Part shown: one piece after another, positions 47,191-58,810 of the stretch
Position numbering within the stretch: the stretch's first letter is position 1
Layout of the letters: each line of letters begins with the position of its first letter
Source: Mycolicibacterium neoaurum VKM Ac-1815D
Lineage (GTDB): Bacteria > Actinomycetota > Actinomycetes > Mycobacteriales > Mycobacteriaceae
Direction of reading: 5' to 3'
DNA length: 64,000 nt
Assembly (NCBI RefSeq): GCF_000317305.3
Contig: NC_023036.2
Span: 1,550,001 to 1,614,000 of the forward strand
Translations under genes and position numbers: made by a program
The notes under the pieces: model-generated
Databases searched by the model: none
The model's input: only the letters and a program-made list of their open reading frames with translations
Told to the model about the DNA's origin: nothing

Positions 47191-48504
47191 TCAATCCGGA
47201 GTGGGCCGCAAGACCGCCTCGCCGAGTTCTTCGGCGAGGGTCAGCGCGGCGTGCAGCTGTAACCGGCGAAACGCGATCGGATGACCGCGCAGTTGTTCGG
47301 CACGCTGCACGCGGTAGGCCACCGTGTTGCGGGCCACCTGGAGATCGGCTGCGGTCCCAGCCAAACTTCGGTCACGGTCGAGGTAACGCTTGAGGGTCTG
47401 TCGGACCACCATCACAGGTTCGGCGGTGCCGGCCAGCTCACCGAGTTCGCGGGTGACGAAGTCGCGGGCGTCGGACATGTCGGCACTCAGCATCGCGACG
47501 ATGTCGAGGTCGGCATAGGCGAACCACCGGACATCTCTGGCCGACTGCGCGCCGACGCGAACTGCCTCGGCCGCGCGCTGATGGCTACGCCGGAACCCGT
47601 CCACCCCAGCGCCTGGGGTCCCGACCGCGAGGTGGACACCAGGGGCCAACGGCCTTTCGGGCTCGTGTGCCTCGAGCGGCTCAGACGTCCGCGAGCCCCA
47701 GGCCCAGACTCGTTGTGCACCAAGGGGTAGTATCAGCAGCGCGGTACACCCCGCAGCGGAGAGTGCCTCCGTGGCAGCCGAATTCAGGTGGTGTGGTTCG
47801 GCCGGTGCGGTCGGTCCGGTCCAGGCGATCACCGCGAGGTGCCAGCGGTTGAGGTCATAACCCAGGACCCGAGCGGCCCGGTTCGTCGACACCGGCTTCC
47901 CCTGCAACAGGTCCTCGACGACCTCCATCCGCAGCGCAACCGAACTGGTCAGCCACGCCTCATGCGCGCGGGCATACTCGTCGGCCATCTGTTTGGTCAG
48001 GATCTCCACGACACCGAACAGCGCCTGGTTGATCCGCCGCATCTCGGTGAAGCGCCGATCCTCGGGTATGACCGCTTCGGCGGCATCGAGCAACACCGAA
48101 ACAGCGGTGGAGTGCGCGAGGTGGATGCTGCGCAACATGTGCTCGATACCGATACCCCGTACGACCACTTCCATCGGCCCGGCGAGAACTTCCGGCATCT
48201 GTGCCGAGGACACGTCATCGTCGACGGCGAGCGCGTACAGCACACCCAGGGCCACGGCCTCACAGCCCTTGGCGATCTCGTGGGCAACCGCGTCGACGGC
48301 GAGTTCAGGGATCGCGTCGGTGATGGTGGTCGTCATCGTCGCGCCGAGTTCGACCGCCCAGGAAGCCGGTTCGGGTCCGAGCAAATCGGCGAGCAACCGC
48401 GCGCGATCGGGGAGCAGGGATTCGCGGGGGATATCGCGGGGTGCCCGCGGTGCGAGGTCGGCGAACCACGCTCGCTCCATGTCCGGTCCGGACGCTGCGT
48501 TCAT
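47191..48504 (-). CDS. PucR/CdaR-family transcriptional regulator
   Basis: A 437-residue regulator. The C-terminal PucR helix-turn-helix is TAADLQVARNTVAYRVQRAE; the middle has a GGDEF-like regulatory block (VHLAVGTPGAGVDGFRRSHQ). The N-terminal ~170 residues are a helical sensor. ATG 48504 has AAAGGAG ten bases upstream; the frame continues to 49164 without support. It lies 119 bases upstream of the FAH-VOC-FMO genes on the same strand, which it probably activates. Confidence 0.92.
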   Translation of the reverse strand: MNAASGPDMERAWFADLAPRAPRDIPRESLLPDRARLLADLLGPEPASWAVELGATMTTTITDAIPELAVDAVAHEIAKGCEAVALGVLYALAVDDDVSSAQMPEVLAGPMEVVVRGIGIEHMLRSIHLAHSTAVSVLLDAAEAVIPEDRRFTEMRRINQALFGVVEILTKQMADEYARAHEAWLTSSVALRMEVVEDLLQGKPVSTNRAARVLGYDLNRWHLAVIAWTGPTAPAEPHHLNSAATEALSAAGCTALLILPLGAQRVWAWGSRTSEPLEAHEPERPLAPGVHLAVGTPGAGVDGFRRSHQRAAEAVRVGAQSARDVRWFAYADLDIVAMLSADMSDARDFVTRELGELAGTAEPVMVVRQTLKRYLDRDRSLAGTAADLQVARNTVAYRVQRAEQLRGHPIAFRRLQLHAALTLAEELGEAVLRPTPD

Positions 48505-48590
48505 CGCGCCGGCACTCCTTTCTGGCGGACTGGCCAGCAACGATACGCCGCGGATGTGCAGCGTTTTCGTACTCCCACGGTCGAGACCGG

Positions 48591-49373
48591 TCACCCTGGG
48601 AGAGCGTTGAGGCACGTGTCGAGGATGAGATAGGCGGCTACGACGAAAACGAGGTAGGCGAACCAGCGGTTGAGGCGACGCGTATCCAGTCGGACGCCCC
48701 AGTGCCCGGCGAGAAGGGACCCGAGGATGGCCGGGGCGGCGAATGCGGCGGCGATGGACCAATCGATCGGTGTCCCGAGATGGGACACGACTCCGGCAGC
48801 CGAGTTTGCGGTGATGATGAGCAGCGATGTGCCTATGGCGGTGGGCATCTCGACACCGAGTAGCAGGACCAGGGCCGGGATGATGAGGAAGCCACCTCCG
48901 ACCCCGAACACGCCGGTGAGCAATCCGACGAGGATGCCGACGGGGATGGAGCGTCCGGCGCAGCGCCGCCAGTCGATGCGGCCGTCGGTGAGCTGGCACG
49001 CTGTTCCGGTGCTGTCTGCACCTCGCAGCATGCGCACGCCGGCAATCACCATGATGAGGGCGAATCCGACGGTCAATACGTTCTGGGGGAGGTGCTTGCC
49101 GATCGTGGTTCCCACAACCGTCGCCGGCATACCGGTCAGGGTGAAGATTGCCACCAATCTCCATTGCACCTGACGGTGCCGGATCTTCGGCAGCGCGCCG
49201 ACCGCCGATGCCAACCCGACGACGATGAGGGACAGTGGGATCGCCTGCGCGAAGCTGAGTCCCAGCACATAGACCAACGCCGGCACGGCCAGGATCGAAC
49301 CACCGCCGCCGAGCAGGCCGAGCAGCACGCCGATGACCGCACCCAGCGCCAGCGCCGGCACGACGGTACTCAC
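48591..49373 (-). CDS. TauE/SafE family sulfite (anion) exporter
   Basis: A 260-residue membrane protein with seven to eight hydrophobic segments. It carries the repeated TauE motif: GVLLGLLGGGGSILAVPALV in the first half and GLLTGVFGVGGGFLIIPALV in the second. In the Staphylococcus cst operon a TauE exports sulfur oxyanions beside CstR, persulfide dioxygenase and SQR. Here the order PDO, SQR, TauE on one strand is the same functional set. It starts 66 bases after the SQR stop. Confidence 0.92.
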   Translation of the reverse strand: MSTVVPALALGAVIGVLLGLLGGGGSILAVPALVYVLGLSFAQAIPLSLIVVGLASAVGALPKIRHRQVQWRLVAIFTLTGMPATVVGTTIGKHLPQNVLTVGFALIMVIAGVRMLRGADSTGTACQLTDGRIDWRRCAGRSIPVGILVGLLTGVFGVGGGFLIIPALVLLLGVEMPTAIGTSLLIITANSAAGVVSHLGTPIDWSIAAAFAAPAILGSLLAGHWGVRLDTRRLNRWFAYLVFVVAAYLILDTCLNALPG

Positions 49374-49439
49374 GGCGTCGGGACCAGAGGTCGCGTGAGA
49401 GGAATGATCATCGTGAATCCTTCGGGCGGACGCCGGCTT

Positions 49440-50633
49440 CTACGCCAGCCCTCTCAACATCAAGTTCCAATACATCAGTGGTAACCCGTGCTTCTTGACG
49501 TACCAGTAGGGTCGGTGTGGCACGGTCGGATCGAGCAGCGGAAAGCTCGGTCGGAGCGTGAGGTCGTAGTCGAATTCCGCCAGCAGCATGGACTTTGACG
49601 ACGTGACGATGGGGCATGACGAATACCCGTCGTAGTGGGCCGTCGCGGCCCGCCCGTTCAAGACCGCGTCGATGTTGTGTACGACCACGGGTGCCTGCTT
49701 TCGGATTGCGGCGCCCGTCTTGGAGTTCGGCGTCGACGCCACGTCACCGAGTGCGAACACGTTCGGGTAGCGCACATGCTGCATGGTGTGTTTGTCGACG
49801 GCGACGTATCCGTTGGCGTCCTTGACAGACAGCGGGCTCGCCTTGACGAAATCCGGCGCCGACTGCTGGGGGACAGCGTGCAGGAAGTCATAAGACATTG
49901 TGGTGGTGCCACTTTCACCGGCGATCTGCACGGTACGAGCCGACGGATCGACAGCTGTCATCTCGGAGTTCACATGAAGCGAGATCCCGTAATCGTCGAT
50001 GACCTTGTCCAGGCTGTCGGCGATGGACGTGATCCCGAACGGTCGCGGTGTGGGCATGATCAGGTGGACGTCGATGTCATCGAGAACCCCCTGCTTGCGC
50101 CAATAGTCGCTGGCCAGGTAGGCGATCTTCTGAGGGGCACCGGCACATTTGATGGGCCCGCTCGGCACCGTGAACACCGCGGTGCCGGATCGGAGTCCGC
50201 GAATCATCTGCCAGGTGCGGGGAGCCAGATCGTAGCGGTAGTTGGAGGAAACCCCATCGTGTCCGATGGCACGGGACAGACCGTCGGTTTTGCTCCAATC
50301 CAGCTGGATACCGGGGCAGACGACGAGCGCGTCGTATCCGTGGCCGGACCCGTCGGCGCATGTCACGGAGTTGTTGTCGGGATCGAAAGTGCTCACGCTC
50401 TGTTTTATCCACGTGGTGGATGGTGGAACGACCGAGTGCATCGGTCTTTGCGTGCTCGCGGCACGCGCTTGTCCGCCACCGACCAGGGTCCACAAGGGTT
50501 GGTAGTAGTGGGTGTCGGACGGTTCGATCAGTGCGACATCGCGATACCCCCGGCGGTGTAACCGCGCCGCGACCGTGATGCCTGCCGTTCCCCCTCCGAT
50601 GATGAGGACACGATGCGTGGTGACATTCGACAT
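49440..50633 (-). CDS. Sulfide:quinone oxidoreductase (SQOR-type)
   Basis: A 397-residue FAD protein that oxidises sulfide to persulfide with quinone as acceptor at the membrane face. FAD motif VLIIGGGTAGITVAARL; redox Cys in PSGPIKCAGAPQKIAYLAS and in YSSCPIVTSSKSMLLAEF, the two-Cys arrangement of type II SQRs. The C-terminal MYWNLMLRGLA may be a membrane-contact helix. It is 21 bases after the persulfide dioxygenase gene in a likely operon driven from the CstR site at 52087. Confidence 0.93.
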   Translation of the reverse strand: MSNVTTHRVLIIGGGTAGITVAARLHRRGYRDVALIEPSDTHYYQPLWTLVGGGQARAASTQRPMHSVVPPSTTWIKQSVSTFDPDNNSVTCADGSGHGYDALVVCPGIQLDWSKTDGLSRAIGHDGVSSNYRYDLAPRTWQMIRGLRSGTAVFTVPSGPIKCAGAPQKIAYLASDYWRKQGVLDDIDVHLIMPTPRPFGITSIADSLDKVIDDYGISLHVNSEMTAVDPSARTVQIAGESGTTTMSYDFLHAVPQQSAPDFVKASPLSVKDANGYVAVDKHTMQHVRYPNVFALGDVASTPNSKTGAAIRKQAPVVVHNIDAVLNGRAATAHYDGYSSCPIVTSSKSMLLAEFDYDLTLRPSFPLLDPTVPHRPYWYVKKHGLPLMYWNLMLRGLA

Positions 50634-50654
50634 GGATGTGAACCCCCTCGGTGA

Positions 50655-52034
50655 TCAGGCGTGCTGATGCGACTCGGCCCAGGCGCCATAGCCGCCGAGG
50701 ATGTCGCTGACGTCGGTGAAGCCCTCCCTGCGCAGCAGGCTGGCCGCGGCTGACGAGCGATAGCCGCCGGCGCAGTACACGACGGTCGGTCGTTGCGGAT
50801 CCAGCTCGTCGAGCCTTCCCGGCAGATCGCCGACGGGAATGTTGAGCGCCTGGGCGACTGCTCCATCCGCCACTTCGGTCGGTTTGCGGACATCGACCAC
50901 TTGCAGGTCCGGGATCGACGTGATGCGCTCGTCGAAGGCCGCAGCGGTCAATCGGGATGCTGTCCGAACCTCCTCGGCATGGGTGAACATGGCCTCTTCG
51001 GGATCAGCGAGATATCCGATCACGCGGTCGAACCCGATACGCGCCAACCGGTTCTTGCCTTCGCGCTCCTGGCCGGGGTCGGTCATCAGAACGATATCGG
51101 CGTCGTGGGGCAACACCGATCCGCCATACTCGGCATAGCGGCCGGCGAGCCCGATGTTGATCGCGCCGCGCAGATGCCCCAGCGCGAAATCTTCCGCACT
51201 ACGAGCATCGACGAGGACCGCCCCGGCAGCCAGCGCCGACTGCACCTGGTCAAAGGACAACGCTGCGGGCATCTCGTCCTCGTCGAGCAGGGCCCGGTTC
51301 TTCCGGTTGAGTATCGCGTCATAGGCGAAGTAGCCCGGCGCGGGCGCCTGGCCCTCGGTGACCAGTGCCATGAAGATGGCTTTGTCCGGTGCCCGGAGTG
51401 CGTAGTTCGTCGCTTTCTGCTCACCGATCGTCGATGACAACTCGGTGGAGAGGTTCTTACCGCATGCCGAGCCGGCGCCATGCGCGGGGAACACTCGCGT
51501 CTGGTCCGGCAATGTCATGAGCTTGTCGTGCAGGGAGTCATAGAGCGCGCTGGCGAGTTCTTCGCGGGTGTGTCCGATCGAAGCCAGCAGATCCGGCCGG
51601 CCGACATCACCGATGAACAGCGTGTCGCCGGTGAGCACACCGAATGGCTCTGGCTCCGCGGCATTCTCGAAGACGACGATGCTCATCGATTCCGGTGTGT
51701 GGCCCGGGGTGTGGCGGAACTCCAGAATCACCTCGCCGAGTGCCAGCCGCTCTTTGTCGGCCACGCCCACCGACTCGAACTCGGTTTGTGCGACGGATGA
51801 GTAGACGATCTGCGCGCCTGTGGCCTCGGCGAGCTCCAGATGCCCGGAGAGGAAGTCTGCGTGGAAGTGCGTCTCGATCACCATCTCGATCGTCAGACCG
51901 AGGCGGTTGGCGTCTTCGACATAGGCCGAGACATCGCGCTGCGGATCGACCACGACCGCCCGGCCGGTGGTCTGGTCGCCGATGAGATACGAGGCGTGCG
52001 AAAGGCATTCGAGATAGTACTGCTCGAAGATCAT
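50655..52034 (-). CDS. Persulfide dioxygenase fused to rhodanese domains (CstB/Blh-like)
   Basis: A 459-residue fusion. The metallo-beta-lactamase domain has HFHADFLSGH (HxHxD with distal His), TPGHTPESMSIV and GDTLFIGDVGRPDL, the ETHE1-type iron site. Two rhodanese domains follow: the first (about 260-355) lacks the usual catalytic Cys loop, the second has VVYCAGGYRSSAAASLL with active Cys. It oxidises glutathione- or CoA-persulfide to sulfite and can transfer sulfur to thiosulfate. ATG 52034 has AAGGAG upstream. First gene of the PDO-SQR-TauE unit. Confidence 0.94.
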   Translation of the reverse strand: MIFEQYYLECLSHASYLIGDQTTGRAVVVDPQRDVSAYVEDANRLGLTIEMVIETHFHADFLSGHLELAEATGAQIVYSSVAQTEFESVGVADKERLALGEVILEFRHTPGHTPESMSIVVFENAAEPEPFGVLTGDTLFIGDVGRPDLLASIGHTREELASALYDSLHDKLMTLPDQTRVFPAHGAGSACGKNLSTELSSTIGEQKATNYALRAPDKAIFMALVTEGQAPAPGYFAYDAILNRKNRALLDEDEMPAALSFDQVQSALAAGAVLVDARSAEDFALGHLRGAINIGLAGRYAEYGGSVLPHDADIVLMTDPGQEREGKNRLARIGFDRVIGYLADPEEAMFTHAEEVRTASRLTAAAFDERITSIPDLQVVDVRKPTEVADGAVAQALNIPVGDLPGRLDELDPQRPTVVYCAGGYRSSAAASLLRREGFTDVSDILGGYGAWAESHQHA

Positions 52035-52086
52035 GATCTGGCTCCTTCTGTAGCCGGGTGTGAGCGCCCTGTGCGCGATCTCTTTG

Positions 52087-52102
52087 ATACCCCTATGGGT
52101 AT
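52087..52102. promoter_or_regulatory. CstR-type operator A (ATACCC-CTAT-GGGTAT)
   Basis: A perfect inverted repeat with 6-base arms and a four-base spacer, 53 bases upstream of the persulfide dioxygenase ATG. It matches sites at 52767, 54396 and 57719 and the general CsoR/CstR operator style (A/T-C3-5-N-G3-5-A/T). Confidence 0.85.
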
Positions 52103-52146
52103 AAGAACGGCGCGTCTGGGTGTCTGCATTCCGGTGGCGGTGTGCG

Positions 52147-52485
52147 CTATGCGAAGGTTCCGGCGGACCCGTCGTCGCGGACGACGGCACGTCCGGTCGC
52201 CTGCCAGGCGGAGATGCCTCCGGTCAGGTTCACGGCAGTGATTCCTGCTGCACACAGTGCGTCGGCGGCCTTCTGTGATCGGCCTCCGGATCGGCACATG
52301 ACCACGACGGTCGATCCGCGGTAGCGCTCGGGAGTGAGTTCTGCCAGTGCGCAATGGGTGGCTGCGGGTGCATGACCGGCGACCCATTCGACGTCGTCGC
52401 GGACGTCGAGTAAGAGTGCCCGCCCCTGGTTCACCAGCGCTTCGGCATCGGCGACGTCGATCTGGGGTGCGACGGAACCTGTCAT
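52147..52485 (-). CDS. Single-domain rhodanese
   Basis: A 112-residue rhodanese. The active loop is VVVMCRSGGRSQKAADAL with catalytic Cys and the CRSGGRS pattern; the fold starts ALLLDVRDDVEWVAGH. AGAGAGGA stands before ATG 52485. It transfers sulfane sulfur, for example between persulfide, thiosulfate and cyanide or thiols. It is next to the small CxxC protein gene and divergent from YeeE; the operator at 52767 may drive it. Confidence 0.92.
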   Translation of the reverse strand: MTGSVAPQIDVADAEALVNQGRALLLDVRDDVEWVAGHAPAATHCALAELTPERYRGSTVVVMCRSGGRSQKAADALCAAGITAVNLTGGISAWQATGRAVVRDDGSAGTFA

Positions 52486-52499
52486 CCTGGTCCTCTCTC

Positions 52500-52670
52500 T
52501 CATGCGCGGTTGCGGCGGAATGGATTCCACCTGTTCCGGGATGGGGGTGGCGAGGTGTGGCCCTCGCACCAGTCGTCGGGCCGCACGGTGCGGCGCACGG
52601 CGTCGACATGCGCTCCGCGGCCGGCCCAGGTGGTCTTGCCGCAGTTGCGGCATTTGACAGCGCGACACAC
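52500..52670 (-). CDS. Small CxxC (zinc-ribbon-like) protein, 56 residues
   Basis: A short frame with GTG 52670 and AAAGGA six bases upstream. It reads VCRAVKCRNCGKTTWAGRGA then HVDAVRRTVRPDDWCEGH, a small protein type widespread in actinobacteria (CxxCGKTTWxGxGxHVD ... CxGH) with no known function. Cys2, Cys7, Cys10 and Cys35 could bind metal or be persulfidated. The tail is Pro/Arg-rich (RNRWNPFRRNRA). It ends 14 bases before the rhodanese ATG, and lies directly downstream of the CstR-type site. Confidence 0.75.
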   Translation of the reverse strand: MCRAVKCRNCGKTTWAGRGAHVDAVRRTVRPDDWCEGHTSPPPSRNRWNPFRRNRA

Positions 52671-52766
52671 AGTAGATCCTTTCGGTGGTGGGAAACGAGC
52701 ATCGACCGGCGGCACGGCCCGGTGGATCGGTGAACTCGAACTGCCGATTGTCCGCTCGCTTTTTAC

Positions 52767-52784
52767 TATACCCCCTACGGTATA
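52767..52784. promoter_or_regulatory. CstR-type operator B between the small CxxC gene and YeeE
   Basis: TATACCCCCTACGGTATA, with perfect arms TATACC/GGTATA and central CCCTAC. It is 97 bases upstream of the minus-strand CxxC/rhodanese pair and 73 bases upstream of the plus-strand YeeE gene, so it could control both directions. Confidence 0.82.
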
Positions 52785-52857
52785 TTTAGGCCAGAAGATC
52801 GGCCGTGAGCGAGGGGGTACCAGCGATGAGGTGCGATGACGAAGCGCAGGCGAGGTC

Positions 52858-54081
52858 ATGAACGCGATCACTGCCCCGATGTGGGTCGGTCTCCCGCTGG
52901 GGGTCGGGTTCGGCGCCATCGCCTCGCTGTGGGGCATCGGCAATCCCGAGACGATCATCAGGGCTGCACGACTGATCGACCGGCTCCTGCCGGCCTGCTT
53001 CCTGCTGGTCACCGCGCTGGGTTCGGTTCTGCTGTACGGCCTGCACGCATCCGGAGTTGCCATGCACTTCTCACCCAAGCCGAGCTACATCTACGGTGTG
53101 GTGCTGGGTGGGATCTTGTTCGGAGTCGGTCTGGCGCTCAGCGGCTACCTGCCGGTCACTGCGCTGATGGCGATCGGAGAAGGTCGCCGAGATGCCCTAC
53201 TCGCGATTCCCGGCGGGCTGTTGGGCGCCTCGGCGTGGACCGCCCTGGCGGATACCGGCTTCGGCCGATGGATCGTCTCCGAGGCGAACTTCGGAGACCT
53301 GGTGGCCGGCGGGAACATACATGACGTGCCACCGGCCCGCATGGTGGCCATCGCGCTGGTCTACGCCGCGGCGGCGCTGGGTGCGTTGTACTTTCTTCCG
53401 CGGTATCGCGCGAGCCGACATTGCTGCCTCCGGAGTATCCGGGGAGCTGAGCCCGATGCCTATGACCGGCAGATGGCGCTGGATACCACCCGCTACCTGA
53501 ACGAAGGCGCGCGTGAGCCGGCCGGGCGCAGAATCCGACTCGCGCAGTTGTCCGAACAGTACGCCACCGACCCGGGCTTTTTCGTTCGCGCAACGCTTGT
53601 CGCCGGATCTGGGGTCGCCATCCTGGGTGTGCTGGCCCTGTTCCTACGCCAGCAGTTCGGCCAGTCCACCACCTACTCATGGGTGGTCGGTGTGCTGTTC
53701 ATGCGAGACTCCGCCTACTCGCAGAATGTGTTCGCCACGATCGGCTGGGAACCGCTGACCGATCTCGGGGTGCTGATCGGCGCGTTCTTGTCTGCGTATC
53801 TGTTCACCGGGCGTTTCACGGCGTTCGCGAAGGTGACTCCGCCGTCGTGGCGCAATCGTTTCGGCGACAACCCTCGCCTGCGCCAGGCCGCGGTCTTCGG
53901 TGGTTCGTTTCTCACACTGCTCGGAGCGCGGATGGCCGGCGGATGCACCAGCGGACATACCCTCAGCGGAGGGATTCAGTTGTCCGTCAGTGCTTGGCTT
54001 TTCACCGCATCGTTGGCGGTTGCGGCGGTGCTCACGGCGCGCTTGGTCTATCGCGACGCAAGTTGGCGGGTCGACGGCTGA
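52858..54081 (+). CDS. YeeE/YedE family sulfur-compound transporter
   Basis: A 407-residue membrane protein with about ten hydrophobic segments in two halves. The second-half signature is RMAGGCTSGHTLSGGIQLSV with the conserved Cys used for thiosulfate passage in YeeE (TsuA). The first half has GGILFGVGLALSGYLPVTAL, where the usual Cys is replaced by Tyr/Leu context (LSGYLPVT). The long hydrophilic loop (about 185-240) has CC at residues 191-192. It should import thiosulfate or a related species. It is convergent with cstR, six bases apart. Confidence 0.9.
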   Translation: MNAITAPMWVGLPLGVGFGAIASLWGIGNPETIIRAARLIDRLLPACFLLVTALGSVLLYGLHASGVAMHFSPKPSYIYGVVLGGILFGVGLALSGYLPVTALMAIGEGRRDALLAIPGGLLGASAWTALADTGFGRWIVSEANFGDLVAGGNIHDVPPARMVAIALVYAAAALGALYFLPRYRASRHCCLRSIRGAEPDAYDRQMALDTTRYLNEGAREPAGRRIRLAQLSEQYATDPGFFVRATLVAGSGVAILGVLALFLRQQFGQSTTYSWVVGVLFMRDSAYSQNVFATIGWEPLTDLGVLIGAFLSAYLFTGRFTAFAKVTPPSWRNRFGDNPRLRQAAVFGGSFLTLLGARMAGGCTSGHTLSGGIQLSVSAWLFTASLAVAAVLTARLVYRDASWRVDG

Positions 54082-54087
54082 GACTGC

Positions 54088-57211
<3,124 letters not shown>

Positions 57212-57215
<4 letters not shown>

Positions 57216-57640
57216 GCGGCTTTCGCCAGACACGAGATCTGTGCGTCGTGCCCGGCGGCCGACTGTTCGGCCTTCACCACACCGTTGACGGTTATCCGGC
57301 AGCCGATGTTCGAACCGTCGCCCTGGGCAACCACGCTTGCCAGTACTGCGGGTGTGGTCGTTGTGATCGTCAATGTCCATGGCAGAGAGGTGAAATCGAC
57401 CTGGTGCGCCGTGGCGCCCATATCGAGGTAGTTCACGCTCCCCGCCGTCCCGGCGGGGCCGTAGACGTCGTAGGTCACATGCTTGACGAAGGTGGGATCC
57501 AGCGGCTGGGCACCCCGTCCGGTGGCGGTGAAGATCGGCTCGGACCCGAACGCATCGCGCAGGTGTACCACGGCCACACCGCCGATGGCGACGGCGATGG
57601 ACACCGTGACCGGCACCCACGCCTTCACGAGCATGTTCAC
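57212..57640 (-). CDS. MmpS family membrane protein
   Basis: A 142-residue MmpS. One N-terminal membrane helix (VKAWVPVTVSIAVAIGGVAVV) is followed by an outer beta-sandwich domain with VKHVTYDVYGPAGTAGSVNYLDM and the late GCRITVNGVVKAEQSA, the family signature (CxIxVxGxxxxE). GTG 57640 has GAAGGG upstream; ATG 57634 is an alternative. It precedes and overlaps mmpL, and partners such transporters. A CstR-type palindrome and TATAAA-like -10 lie upstream. Confidence 0.93.
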
Positions 57641-57718
57641 AGCGATGTTCCCTTCGTTGGTCGGCTGGCGGGGAGTGGCGGACCGTGGGGGAATCCACCC
57701 GATATCAGGATTTATACC

Positions 57719-57734
57719 ATACCCCCTAGGGTAC
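57719..57734. promoter_or_regulatory. CstR-type operator D upstream of mmpS-mmpL
   Basis: ATACCCCCTAGGGTAC contains TACCC-CCTA-GGGTA (57720-57733), perfect 5-base arms. On the minus strand it is directly followed by GTATAAAT, a -10-like element, then mmpS 80 bases further on. The htdY start is 153 bases away on the other side. Confidence 0.8.
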
Positions 57735-57886
57735 TAGGCCGGTCGCGGGCGACAGCCGCGTCGGCCGTTACTCCCCGCCTGCGGCGCGTCCCGTGCCGGC
57801 CAAGACGTGAAAACCCAAGGCCGGTACGGCTCCATCGACTATCGTCGGCCCACACCCCTGACATGTCGCCGCTAAGGAATCCGTGT

Positions 57887-58756
57887 ATGCCCATCGACCC
57901 GAATGCCGTCGGCGCGAAATCCGACCCTCAGACCTTCACCTGGACCGATCGCGAGACGCTGCTCTATGCGCTCGGTGTCGGAGCGGGGGTCGACGATCTG
58001 GCGTTCACCACCGAGAACAGCCACGGCATCGAGCAGCAGGTGTTGCCGACGTTCGCCGTGATCGCGTGCTCGCCCTTCGGCGCCGCGATGCTGATCGGAT
58101 CGTTCAACCTCAGCCTGCTGTTGCACGGGTCGCAGGCGATCCGGGTGTTTGCGCCGCTGCCGCCGGCAGGCAGTCTGCGTGTGCATTCCGAGGTCGCCGA
58201 CATCCAGGACAAGGGAGCAGGCAAGAACGCGGTGGTGATGCTCAAGGGCATCGGAGCCGACCCTGACAGTGGTGCAGTCCTGGTCGAAACCCTGACCACC
58301 GTGGTGATCCGGGGTGAGGGCGGGTTCGGAGGCCAACCCGGGCAGCGGCCGCCCGCACCTGAGTTCCCCGACCGAGCCCCCGACGCGCAGGTCGTACTGA
58401 CCACGCGCGATGACCAGGCGCTGTTGTACCGACTCTCCGGCGACCGCAACCCGCTGCACAGTGATCCGTGGTTCGCTCAGACCTTGGCGGGGTTTCCCCG
58501 CCCGATCCTGCACGGACTGTGCACCTATGGCGTCGCGGGCCGGGCCCTGGTCGCCGAGCTCGGCGGCGGCGATGCCACCAAGGTCACCGCGATCGCCTCG
58601 CGATTCAGCTCACCGGTTTTCCCCGGTGAGACCCTCTCGACATCGATCTGGCGGACCGAAGGCCACCGCGCGGTGTTCCGCACCGAGGCGGCCCAACCCG
58701 ACGGATCCGGTGCCCGGGTGGTGCTCGACGACGGCACGGCGGAGTACAACGACTGA
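57887..58756 (+). CDS. htdY: Double-hotdog (R)-3-hydroxyacyl thioester dehydratase HtdY
   Basis: A 289-residue two-hotdog MaoC-type hydratase/dehydratase. The catalytic signature is YRLSGDRNPLHSDPWFAQTLAGF (Asp and His of the hydratase-2 motif) in the C-terminal half, followed by PILHGLCTYGVAGRALV. The N-terminal half is a degenerate hotdog (EQQVLPTFAVIAC). ATG 57887 has AAGGA nine bases upstream. Size and regional synteny with acrA1 match M. tuberculosis Rv3389c. It hydrates trans-2-enoyl-CoA in fatty or sterol side-chain metabolism. Confidence 0.9.
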   Translation: MPIDPNAVGAKSDPQTFTWTDRETLLYALGVGAGVDDLAFTTENSHGIEQQVLPTFAVIACSPFGAAMLIGSFNLSLLLHGSQAIRVFAPLPPAGSLRVHSEVADIQDKGAGKNAVVMLKGIGADPDSGAVLVETLTTVVIRGEGGFGGQPGQRPPAPEFPDRAPDAQVVLTTRDDQALLYRLSGDRNPLHSDPWFAQTLAGFPRPILHGLCTYGVAGRALVAELGGGDATKVTAIASRFSSPVFPGETLSTSIWRTEGHRAVFRTEAAQPDGSGARVVLDDGTAEYND

Positions 58757-58810
58757 TTTCGTAGGCTCAAATGCCTGTGCGGGTGGCCCCTGCGTTGACA
58801 GGATGTCCTG

